From NCBI RefSeq assembly GCF_035506375.1, contig NZ_DATJPM010000085.1, forward strand, positions 1 to 31,361: a DNA stretch of 31,361 bases. The letters are read 5' to 3'. Made by a program: the position numbers and the translations under genes. Shown here piece after piece: positions 1 through 6,060 of this stretch. Below the pieces are notes generated by a model. The model searched no databases and had not been told where the DNA came from. It worked only from the letters and a program-made list of their open reading frames with translations. The DNA is from Methanocella sp. GTDB lineage: Archaea > Halobacteriota > Methanocellia > Methanocellales > Methanocellaceae. Positions within the stretch are counted from its first letter, which is position 1; each line of letters opens with the position of its first letter.

Positions 1-1309
1 AAGGCACCAGGGCCAGGCAGGTGATGATCGCGAGGATACGCATGACCCGGGTCATCTCGTAGGACTGGGTGTTGATGTGGAGGTCCCGCAGGGACGACAG
101 GCTATCCGTTATGTTATCTGCAGTCTCGTACAGGTAATCCACCTGGTCGTATAATATATCGAAAAGGTGTAAATGCTCCTCCTTTATGCCCGCCAGCGCG
201 ACTTTCCTCGTCTTCAGGCTGTCCAGCACCTGGCGCAGGTGCCACAGGTTCTTCGCGACCATGACCCCATCCTGGCGCAGGTGAAACGTATCCTCCAGGA
301 ATGTCGGGGAAGTCTTGCCCACGGGCTGCTGCTCGAGCGTGGCGGCCTTACGCTCGAAGACCCGCACGATGTTCTCGCCGTCCTGCACCTTGCGCCTGCA
401 GATGGAGTACAGGGTACGCACGGCGAACTCCTCTCCGTCCACGGCCAGGCCTTCATTTATTAGTTCGTCGAAAATCTTGCTCTTCCCGGTACAGATCGTC
501 ACGATGAGCTCGCCCTTACAGACGATGAGAAAGCCATTGCGCTCAATCCGGACATCCCGGTAGCTGTCGCCGGCCCCGGCGAGGCGGGCGTCCCAGATGA
601 AGATGGCCGTATATTCCTTAAAATAGTCAATGCGCGGGAAGGCCTCCTGGCCTATCTTGCTCTCCAGCACATACCCGGGAATATCGATGGCCTTGCTGAT
701 CATGTCCAGGTCGATGGGCCAGACGTCTTCGAGGGCGATCCATCCCGGGCCGTCGATTCGCGGTATCTCGCATACCATGCCATCGCTCTCGCACTGTTTT
801 ATGCCGTTCTTATCGATCGCCTTGACCACCATGCGGGATATAGTTGGAGCGGCTTTGACCTCCGGTCCCGGAGGCTGGCGGCCTTTGGCGGTCCGCCCGA
901 GAGCCGTGAGGACCCGGAATACCCTGAGAAGCCGTAAGGCGGGCGAGGCCCGGCCGATGGCAAATGAGACCATGGGGGCGAGGTCCAGGAGCGCTAGCAC
1001 GATGATAATAAGATCGAGCAGGTGCCACGGGTCCCTGATGTATTTCACGCGGGAATCCGAGAGGTAAAGCATGACGCAGTATTCGGCCACGAACATGGCG
1101 ATGATGAAATAGTTGATGAGCTCCAGGATCGTCTGCATGGCCGCCGAGAAGCTGAAGACCAGGGGAAGCCCGACCACCGGTATTATCAGGAAGGCCAGAA
1201 CGGTCATGACGTCTTCGCTGAACAGCCGGCTCGCCGGCCCGCGTAGCCGGCTCTTAGCCCGGGTGGAAATATCGGATAAGCCGCTCATCCTGTCTGTGTT
1301 TGCTCTCAT
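1..1309 (-). CDS. Voltage-sensor-like domain fused to CorA-type divalent cation transporter (3' end outside window)
   Basis: The frame is open for 436 codons from the ATG at 1309 to the window edge, so the C-terminus is missing. Residues about 34-58, 63-84, 95-112 and 118-135 form four membrane segments. The second has an acidic residue in FVAEYC, the third an Asp in WHLLDLIII, and the fourth has arginines at 120, 126, 129 and 132 (LRLLRVFRVL), which is the S1-S4 pattern of voltage-sensor domains. Residues about 150-436 resemble the cytoplasmic domain of CorA Mg2+/Co2+ transporters: a mixed alpha/beta region, a long helix around 340-410, and entry into the first CorA membrane helix (MTRVMRILAIIT). 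The GMN signature would lie just outside the window. No pore helices (S5-S6) follow the sensor. I infer a membrane cation channel or transporter whose gating may respond to membrane potential. The domain reading is by eye; the CorA part is fairly sure and the sensor part likely. Confidence 0.75.
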   Translation of the reverse strand, partial: MRANTDRMSGLSDISTRAKSRLRGPASRLFSEDVMTVLAFLIIPVVGLPLVFSFSAAMQTILELINYFIIAMFVAEYCVMLYLSDSRVKYIRDPWHLLDLIIIVLALLDLAPMVSFAIGRASPALRLLRVFRVLTALGRTAKGRQPPGPEVKAAPTISRMVVKAIDKNGIKQCESDGMVCEIPRIDGPGWIALEDVWPIDLDMISKAIDIPGYVLESKIGQEAFPRIDYFKEYTAIFIWDARLAGAGDSYRDVRIERNGFLIVCKGELIVTICTGKSKIFDELINEGLAVDGEEFAVRTLYSICRRKVQDGENIVRVFERKAATLEQQPVGKTSPTFLEDTFHLRQDGVMVAKNLWHLRQVLDSLKTRKVALAGIKEEHLHLFDILYDQVDYLYETADNITDSLSSLRDLHINTQSYEMTRVMRILAIITCLALVP

Positions 1310-1408
1310 GGCGTAATAGTCTTTCGATTTACACAAGCCAGAAAGAGCAACTACGCCATGGACTTTATTACGGGCTGCAGACGCATCCTAAAAATGCGGG
1401 GATAACAA

Positions 1409-1530
1409 TCACTTTTCAACGGATGGCAGCAGGACCATGAATCTGGCGCCCTTCTTGTGATCGCCCTTCACCCGGTCTTCCACGCATATTTTACCATAGA
1501 AGTCCAGGTGCATCACTAAAAAAAGCATTC
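1409..1530 (-). pseudogene. Remnant of a histidine kinase C-terminus
   Basis: On the minus strand about 40 codons read as the end of a HATPase domain: LFLVMHLDFYGKICVED, then RVKGDHKKGARFMVLLP and a stop at 1409. This closely follows the last 40 residues of the large kinase encoded at 20546-25615 (LYLVKTLVDSYGGKVWVED, then KVKGDHAKGARFVMELP). No start codon, H box or N box precedes it; upstream the similarity fades within a few codons. It is therefore a decayed tail of a methanogen-type PAS histidine kinase, with no expected function. I am confident of the homology because the GDH-KGA-F signature is specific to this group. Confidence 0.75.
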
Positions 1531-1626
1531 CCCGTATCCACGGGCATAGCTCATATCGACGTAATGCCAGGTATTTTCCGTTTTAATATCGTTCTATTTA
1601 TGATTTCGCCATCTTATACTTTCTTA

Positions 1627-2011
1627 TAACATTTGCTGTGCTGAATATGCCCTTTTAAGTCTCGGAGTGTACTGAGGCACTATTTTTCACCACAAAGGCA
1701 CGAAGAGCACGGAGGCCCACAAAGTCTTTTTTATAATTAAGAGACAAAGGGCACAGAGAATGCTTTTTGAGCTTATAAGATACAGAGGATATGAAGGCAC
1801 AGGGGCAAAAGTGCTCTTGTTCATTCCACTGTGTCTTTGTATCCTTCGTGCCCTGATCGCCAATGAACCGGCTTTGTGTACTTTGTAACTTAATCTAAAA
1901 AGAAAACTTTGTGAGCCTCCGTGCTCTTCGTGCCTTCGTGGTGAAAAATAGTGCCCTCAGTGCCCTTAAAAGCTTAAAATACGAGAGCAATTCAACACAG
2001 CAATAACATTT
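1627..2011. repeat. Long imperfect inverted repeat with short CACGAAG-type repeats (element A)
   Basis: The outer part at 1671-1735 pairs with the reverse complement of 1905-1965. The two arms share long identical blocks such as CACTATTTTTCACCAC and GGCACGAAGAGCACGGAGG. The ends at about 1627-1660 and 1972-2011 also pair, both reading like CTGTGNTGAAT followed by CNTTTTAAG. Inside, further pieces such as ATGAAGGCAC and ATCCTTCGTGCC continue the pairing, so the whole unit of about 385 bp can fold as one long interrupted hairpin. Its left end resembles the left end of the element at 14630-15190. No transposase gene and no clear target duplication are seen. It could be a non-coding RNA gene, a non-autonomous mobile element, or a two-sided transcription terminator. 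Confidence 0.6.
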
Positions 2012-2060
2012 AAAATATTATCCACGATATCGAATAACTAATCTATAACGTAAAAAGTGC

Positions 2061-2138
2061 TTATGTCGGCAAGCCATTTTTCTTATCTAGCCCCATGAAA
2101 GCGAGCACTAAGTCCTCGACCTCGTCCGGAATGCACAT
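2061..2138 (-). CDS. Small 25-codon ORF directly after acr3, unknown
   Basis: An ATG at 2138 lies two bases after the acr3 stop and opens 25 codons ending in TAA at 2061. The product begins MCIPDEVEDLV and continues LAFMGLDKKNGLPT. The composition looks coding, with acidic and hydrophobic residues alternating as in an amphipathic helix. No family is recognised. It could be a genuine small protein translated with acr3, or the tail of a lost arsenic-operon gene joined here by a deletion. The position is the main argument for reporting it. Confidence 0.35.
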   Translation of the reverse strand: MCIPDEVEDLVLAFMGLDKKNGLPT

Positions 2139-2140
2139 GT

Positions 2141-3205
2141 TCACGCCCCCGTCGCGTTCTCCGGAGTAAAGTACTTCTCCCGCCAGCGCAGGGCGACGTT
2201 CACGAGCAGGATCATGACTGGCACCTCGATAAGCGGGCCGATCACCGCCGCGAACGCCTGCCCGGACCCGATGCCGAACACGCCGACGGCGACGGCGATG
2301 GCCAGCTCGAAGTTGTTACTGGCCGCCGTAAACGATAGAGTGCAGGACTGCTCGTAGTTCACGCCTATATACCAGGATATGAAGAACGAGACCGCGAACA
2401 TTATAACGAAATAGATGAGCAGCGGTATGGCGATTATTACGACATCGAATGGTTGAGCTACTATATACTGGCCTTTCAGTGAGAACATCACGATTATTGT
2501 GAAGAGTAGCGCAAGTAGTGTTATCGGACTGATAGCAGGGATGAACTTGTCATCGTACCATTCTTTTCCTAAACGCGGGCGCAGAGTAAACCGTGTCAGC
2601 ACTCCGGCAGCGAACGGGATACCCAGATAAATCAATACGGACTTTGCCACTTCCCATATTGTGATATTGACCACCATGCTCTGCATGCCGAGCCAGGATG
2701 GTAGCAATGTAATGAACACGTATGCATATATGGAATAGAATAGCACCTGGAAGATAGAGTTCAAAGCGACCAGCGCAGCCGCATACTCAGAATCGCCGCA
2801 GGCCAGCCGGTTCCATACTATGACCATGGCGATGCATCTTGCCAGCCCTATCAATATAAGCCCCGCCGCATACTCCGGATAGCTCCTTAACAAGAGTACG
2901 GCGAGCACGAACATTAATACTGGCCCGACGATCCAGTTCTGGAAAAGGGACAGCGCCATGACCTTTACATTCCTGAACACCTTCCCAATCGCCTCATACT
3001 TAACGCGGGCGAGGGGCGGGTACATCATCACGATAAGGCCAATAGCGATGGGGATGGACGTAGTGCCAATCGACAGGCTATTCAAGAAAGTCGCAAAGCC
3101 CGGGTACACAAAGCCCAAGCCTATTCCAAGGGCCATAGCAAGGAATATCCATAGAGTCAGATATTTATCGAGGAAGGAAAGCCTCGATGCGGTAGGTTCA
3201 GCCAT
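2141..3205 (-). CDS. acr3: Arsenite efflux transporter, Acr3 family
   Basis: This 354-residue integral membrane protein exports arsenite (and possibly antimonite) across the cytoplasmic membrane. About ten membrane segments can be drawn. The family signature is clear: Cys124 in GLARCIAMVIVWNRLACGD, followed by AALVALNSIFQVLFYS, and a glutamate in the penultimate helix region (GPLIEVPVMILLVNVAL). The length is normal for the family. It is the last full gene of the minus-strand arsenic operon, 33 bp after the phosphoesterase gene. In this family the transporter can work alone, driven by the ion gradient, which matters because the arsA-like gene upstream is broken. The alternative name ArsB applies to a different fold and does not fit the sequence. 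Confidence 0.95.
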   Translation of the reverse strand: MAEPTASRLSFLDKYLTLWIFLAMALGIGLGFVYPGFATFLNSLSIGTTSIPIAIGLIVMMYPPLARVKYEAIGKVFRNVKVMALSLFQNWIVGPVLMFVLAVLLLRSYPEYAAGLILIGLARCIAMVIVWNRLACGDSEYAAALVALNSIFQVLFYSIYAYVFITLLPSWLGMQSMVVNITIWEVAKSVLIYLGIPFAAGVLTRFTLRPRLGKEWYDDKFIPAISPITLLALLFTIIVMFSLKGQYIVAQPFDVVIIAIPLLIYFVIMFAVSFFISWYIGVNYEQSCTLSFTAASNNFELAIAVAVGVFGIGSGQAFAAVIGPLIEVPVMILLVNVALRWREKYFTPENATGA

Positions 3206-3238
3206 AACAAAACACCCCTATAGATGAGAACCGTTTTA

Positions 3239-3931
3239 TCAATAACCTCTTCTCAATATTGCTTCAAGCTCATCCGCATGGGGCATCGAAGATCGTATCT
3301 TCTTACACGTTGTATCAATGTCATATTCCAGGCGGACGATCTCATTTGTCCTATTTTTCGTGTCGAATACCATGCATGAAGCCCTCCAGTCCATATCTCT
3401 GGACTGCCCTACGCTTCCCGGGTTCAGGATCGTTAATTTTGAAGTCTTTAATATTGCGGGTTTATGGGTATGCCCCAGGATCAGGTAATCGGCGTTAACG
3501 CTGGCGGTATACTCTTCGAGCTTTTCAAGGGGCGTATCGGGATAAATATAGTCAAAGAACGATGCAGGGCTTCCATGCGCCAGCATGAGCTTTAATCCGT
3601 CTAACTCAAGTTCTATCTTCAATGGCAGGCCGCGTAAAAAGCTTTCTTCGCTCTCGCTTAGGGACGCCCACGTATATTCTCTCGTCGCTTCGGATAGATG
3701 CTTATAAGTATAGCTACAGCCACAGTCCACATGCAATGCAACGGCATTATCGTGGTTACCGCGTACCGTGGGCACGTTGTTGCTGCGCATCCAGTCGATG
3801 CACTCCATGGGGTCCGGGCCATAATCGACAAGGTCGCCCATACAGAAAATACTGTCGTATTTCACATTTTCCAGTACTGCGCGGAGCGCTTCCATGTTCG
3901 CATGGATATCGGATATTAAGAGTAGTCTCAT
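3239..3931 (-). CDS. Metallophosphoesterase, YfcE/MJ0936-like
   Basis: This 230-residue cytosolic protein has all five calcineurin-like metal-binding motifs: SDIHAN at 7-12, MGDLVD near 31, RGNHD near 58, LAHGS near 117 and GHTHKP near 153. These ligate two metal ions in phosphodiesterases of the YfcE and MJ0936 type, so hydrolysis of a phosphodiester such as a cyclic nucleotide is likely, but the substrate cannot be told. The ATG at 3931 lies four bases from the stop of the arsA remnant. The gene sits between arsR and acr3 on the same strand with short gaps, so it is presumably co-transcribed and induced by arsenite. This is not a standard ars gene; it may be a passenger or may act in a stress response. 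Confidence 0.85.
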   Translation of the reverse strand: MRLLLISDIHANMEALRAVLENVKYDSIFCMGDLVDYGPDPMECIDWMRSNNVPTVRGNHDNAVALHVDCGCSYTYKHLSEATREYTWASLSESEESFLRGLPLKIELELDGLKLMLAHGSPASFFDYIYPDTPLEKLEEYTASVNADYLILGHTHKPAILKTSKLTILNPGSVGQSRDMDWRASCMVFDTKNRTNEIVRLEYDIDTTCKKIRSSMPHADELEAILRRGY

Positions 3932-3934
3932 AAA

Positions 3935-4086
3935 TCAACCTACTTTGCGGATATTCAGGAGCGGCACGACGAGCAAAGGCGCCGTGAACTTTTCCCGGAT
4001 CTTGTGCAAGTATTTTTCTCCTACTGTATCCTGCGATTACGGAAAAAGGCATTATCGCCATATTCCTCCAGCAGGGGCCTTCGAAA
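3935..4086 (-). pseudogene. Remnant of an arsA arsenite-pump ATPase C-terminus, frameshifted
   Basis: On the minus strand one frame reads RRPLLEEYGDNAFFRNRRIQ and is then interrupted; a neighbouring frame continues GEKYLHKIREKF and TAPLLVVPLLNIRKVG before a stop at 3935. Joined across a one-base shift near 4025 they resemble the end of ArsA/Get3 ATPases, where NAFFRNRR, Q-KYL-I-EKF and a VPL block follow each other. Only the last 50 or so codons remain; the P-loop and switch regions are gone. The position between arsR and acr3 is where arsA commonly lies. I infer that a working arsA was deleted and its tail then decayed. Identification is by motif memory and could be tested by a profile search. 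Confidence 0.6.
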
Positions 4087-4102
4087 ATGATTAACTCCTT
4101 AT

Positions 4103-4399
4103 TCATTTACACTCACCCAACAGCGCGTCGTCAACTTCCATCCGTGGTATGTCCAGTACCTCCATGATGCGGACAGCCTGGTCGCTCTTGATCTTATAGA
4201 GCATCCTGATCCCGTCCCTCCGCACGTCGAGGATGCCGGCCTCAACCAGAATTTTCAGGTGCTGGGACACCGTGGGCTGGGCTTTACCGATGAACGGCAC
4301 GATGGTGCAGGCACACTTCTCTCCGTTCAACAAATATTGTAAAATCTTAATCCTGGTCTCATCGCCCATCGCTTTCAGCAGCTTGATCTTCTCATCCAT
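4103..4399 (-). CDS. arsR: ArsR-family arsenite-responsive repressor
   Basis: This 98-residue winged-helix repressor begins MDEKIKLLKAMGDETRIKIL, the usual start of the family. The recognition helix lies at about 37-52 (KAQPTVSQHLKILVEAG), and a CAC pair (Cys29, Cys31) sits in the position of the metal-sensing CVC motif; Cys97 near the end may be a third ligand. It should bind operator DNA as a dimer and release it when trivalent arsenic binds. It is the first gene of the minus-strand arsenic operon and lies just downstream of a perfect palindrome at 4412-4437, its probable operator. The length is normal. Confidence 0.92.
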   Translation of the reverse strand: MDEKIKLLKAMGDETRIKILQYLLNGEKCACTIVPFIGKAQPTVSQHLKILVEAGILDVRRDGIRMLYKIKSDQAVRIMEVLDIPRMEVDDALLGECK

Positions 4400-4411
4400 C
4401 TTGCATCGTTA

Positions 4412-4437
4412 TATTTGTATATGCGAATATACAAATA
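4412..4437. promoter_or_regulatory. Perfect palindromic operator in front of arsR
   Basis: Two 11-bp arms, TATTTGTATAT and ATATACAAATA, flank a 4-bp GCGA spacer. The inner edge is 13 bases from the arsR ATG, and the AT-rich arms themselves look like the TATA region of the operon. ArsR proteins bind such dyads, so repression by covering the TATA box or the transcription start is likely. Confidence 0.75.
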
Positions 4438-4580
4438 AATTTCGACCTAAACGATGAATAACTATTGAATAATATAAAAAATGATTTCTTTTGGTCCCTG
4501 GATATCACCCCGATAGACTTTATTCCATGTGCTTCGGGATTAAATCGATAAAAGTGAAGGATTTGGACTAAAAGGTTTGG

Positions 4581-4645
4581 TGCTCAGATTGGGATTAGAA
4601 CCCGAGTCGCCGGCCTTTCGAGCCGGCTACATGATCTGGAACAAG
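4581..4645 (-). pseudogene. Degenerate tRNA-Glu-like copy
   Basis: Read on the minus strand, this piece matches the 3' two thirds of the intact tRNA at 4778-4852: a CATG after the D-arm position, a GCCGGC-N7-GCCGGC anticodon arm, GACTCGGGTTC and a final GAGCA. The acceptor and T stems carry mismatches and the 5' acceptor strand is not present, so it cannot fold as a tRNA. The anticodon loop is the reverse complement of the intact one, as if the palindromic arm had been flipped. It may be a decayed duplicate or an old attachment-site copy left by an integrated element. Confidence 0.6.
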
Positions 4646-4657
4646 CAGAAAATAACA

Positions 4658-4745
4658 GCGGCCGGGCGAGTAGGGTGCAAGCCCGGCCCGGACATTGTAG
4701 CACCCGAAAAGCCGAGTAGCCTTGCCAACAGGCAAGGCGTCGACC
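4658..4745 (+). ncRNA. Candidate structured RNA: H-type pseudoknot plus hairpin
   Basis: GGCCGGGC at 4660-4667 can pair with GCCCGGCC at 4681-4688. Within that loop GGGTGC at 4673-4678 can pair with GCACCC at 4700-4705, giving a classical H-type pseudoknot with linkers of 5, 2 and 11 nt. A perfect hairpin follows: GCCTTGCC, loop AACA, GGCAAGGC (4719-4738). GAGTAG precedes both downstream stems. The strand is uncertain because all stems also exist on the complement. I know no family with this arrangement; it was compared with HDV-like ribozymes and does not fit. No promoter or terminator is evident. Confidence 0.35.
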
Positions 4746-4777
4746 CGCGAAGTAAAAGGTCATCTTATAATAGAACG

Positions 4778-4852
4778 TGCTCCGGTCGGGATTTGAACCC
4801 GAGTCGCCGGCTCGAAAGGCCGGCATGATTGGCCGCGCTACACTACCGGAGC
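4778..4852 (-). tRNA. tRNA-Glu (anticodon UUC)
   Basis: The minus strand gives a 75-nt tRNA without encoded CCA. The acceptor strands GCTCCGG and CCGGAGC pair fully, with A as discriminator base. The anticodon arm is GCCGGC, loop CTTTCGA, GCCGGC, so the anticodon is TTC. The T arm contains GGGTTCAAATCCC. No intron is seen. AT-rich DNA just upstream (about 4878-4897) can serve as a TATA box. Its neighbour at 4581-4645 is a broken copy. Confidence 0.95.
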
Positions 4853-4922
4853 AGAAAAGCGAAGCTTACATGAGCATCCATCTACTTAAATTTTCCGCAT
4901 AACGTGAGGCCCCATTTTATTC

Positions 4923-5699
4923 TTATCCGCTATAGCTAAAGGCCAGCGGTATGCGTAACCCCTCGCCCGCGGGCTTAACCCGTTTCTTCCTCGACAGCCT
5001 GGCCACTGCATAGAAGTAACCGATGCTGAACATGCCGCCATAATTATAGTAGACGTCGATCTCCCGCATCATCGAATCCTTGAACGCCCTGGTGAACTTG
5101 TTCTTCGGGCTCATGACCTGCCGCCGCATCTGGGCATAGTACCGGTCCCAGGCAGACTGGGGCAGCATGGAGGCGAACATGATCTCGAAATCGTAGGCTT
5201 CGAGCAGCTTTCTATAGCGGATCTCGGTCAGGTAGCTGCAGACGCCCTCCTCGTATGCATCCCGGACGGGCTGGGGCACGTCATCCCGTAAATAGATCAG
5301 GTCCGTCAGGGCCAGGCAGCGGCCTTCCTTCAGGAGGTCGGCCGAATGGGCGATGCCCTCCTCGCGGCCGATATACGTCAGCGCGCCGCCCTCCGCCAGG
5401 ATCAGGTCGTACTTGCCCTCACCGAAGTCCATATCCCGGCCATCCTTCACGAAAAAGTTCGTGTACTCGCCCAGGCCCAGCTTCTCGGCCTTTTTCATGG
5501 AGTATTCGACCATCACAGGGTCTATGTCGAACGCGTCCACGCGGCATTTGAACGCTTCGGCCAGCGCGCAGGCGGCCTCGCCCCTGCCGCAGGCGATCTC
5601 CAGCACCCGGGAGCTCTTCTTCAGCCGGGCGAGCTGGCCGGCGGCCAGGGTATAGGATCGGCCTCCCGGTGCGAGGTAGTCGAAGTCATCGGTGATCAT
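4923..5699 (-). CDS. Class I SAM-dependent methyltransferase, unknown substrate
   Basis: This 258-residue cytosolic protein has the Rossmann methyltransferase core. Motif I is VLEIACGRGEAA near residues 33-44, the acidic residue ending strand 2 is in VDAFDIDPVMVEYS, motif II/III is KDGRDMDFGEGKYDLILAEGG, and LLKEGRCLALTDLIY is the post-III region. The second half (from about 150) is the variable substrate part and is rich in Tyr and Arg. Domain order fits small-molecule methyltransferases of the UbiE/Methyltransf_25 kind, but no specific substrate can be named. It is transcribed alone on the minus strand, ending about 70 bp from the tRNA-Glu gene and starting next to the repeat element at 5741-5927. 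Confidence 0.8.
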   Translation of the reverse strand: MITDDFDYLAPGGRSYTLAAGQLARLKKSSRVLEIACGRGEAACALAEAFKCRVDAFDIDPVMVEYSMKKAEKLGLGEYTNFFVKDGRDMDFGEGKYDLILAEGGALTYIGREEGIAHSADLLKEGRCLALTDLIYLRDDVPQPVRDAYEEGVCSYLTEIRYRKLLEAYDFEIMFASMLPQSAWDRYYAQMRRQVMSPKNKFTRAFKDSMMREIDVYYNYGGMFSIGYFYAVARLSRKKRVKPAGEGLRIPLAFSYSG

Positions 5700-5740
5700 G
5701 ATAAATAGCGTAGGGCGCCGGCCGATAAAACATTATTGGT

Positions 5741-5927
5741 TCCTGTTTTTAAGCCCGCGAAGCTATCAAAGTCCGCGAAGGCTGTTCGAGCACGAAGGCC
5801 GTACGCGAAGACCGCGAAGCTACATTAATAGATTTAATATTAAATGAGAATTCGGTCATAATTAATTTCTTTAATAAAGTCTTCGAGGCCTACGCGCTCG
5901 AAACGTCTTCGGGGTCTTAAAAATACA
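5741..5927. repeat. Inverted-repeat element with CGCGAAG repeats (element B)
   Basis: The left arm (5741-5820) carries four CGCGAAG and one CACGAAG heptamers at 5756, 5774, 5791, 5804 and 5813. The right arm (5880-5927) is a shorter reverse-complement version with CTTCG at 5881 and 5907; both arms end in TCCTGT, an A/T run and TTTTTAAG. The middle is AT-rich. The design (short GAAG-type repeats facing each other around an AT-rich core, ending in TTTTTAAG) is the same as in the elements at 1627-2011 and 14628-15190, though the sequence is only loosely related. It fills most of the 5700-6060 gap between the methyltransferase and acetyl-CoA synthetase genes. Confidence 0.5.
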
Positions 5928-5987
5928 GGAGTTAATATTATACAACAGCTCCATAATTATGTTCAAAATAGAGATTAGAGATAATAG

Positions 5988-6020
5988 TGGGCCGCGTAGT
6001 AGGCCTTACGCGGCCCGTCA
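5988..6020 (-). terminator. Strong hairpin downstream of the acetyl-CoA synthetase gene
   Basis: GGGCCGCGTA and TACGCGGCCC form a perfect 10-bp stem with an 8-nt loop, about 40 bp after the stop codon of the minus-strand synthetase gene. The stem is unusually GC-rich for its AT-rich surroundings. A transcription terminator or a 3' end stabilising structure is the simplest reading. Confidence 0.5.
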
Positions 6021-6060
6021 TATACTCTTTGCTGATGCGTGTGCTTTCTCTCTCACCTCC

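Larger units (their letters stand above)
1310..2060. other. Gene-poor spacer holding a kinase remnant and an inverted-repeat element
   Basis: No intact gene is seen. The stretch contains the kinase remnant at 1409-1530, AT-rich DNA at 1560-1640 and the inverted-repeat element at 1627-2011. The upstream region of the voltage-sensor/CorA gene is at its left end, but I see no clear TATA box there. Confidence 0.6.

Noticed and set aside
630..1067. Plus-strand open frame of 145 codons opposite the CorA gene
   Set aside because: It is the mirror of the GC-rich minus-strand gene; its product is low-complexity and no ribosome site precedes it.
3756..4106. Minus-strand frame of 116 codons overlapping the phosphoesterase gene
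   Set aside because: Only a small part lies in the arsA remnant; the rest overlaps a well-supported gene in another frame.
4658..4745. HDV-like ribozyme reading of the pseudoknot
   Set aside because: There is no P3 hairpin inside the first stem and no P4 or catalytic C-containing joint between the strands; only a simple H-type pseudoknot can be drawn.
5756..5819. CRISPR-like short direct repeats
   Set aside because: Repeats are only 7 bp, spacing is irregular (9-18 bp) and there are no cas genes.
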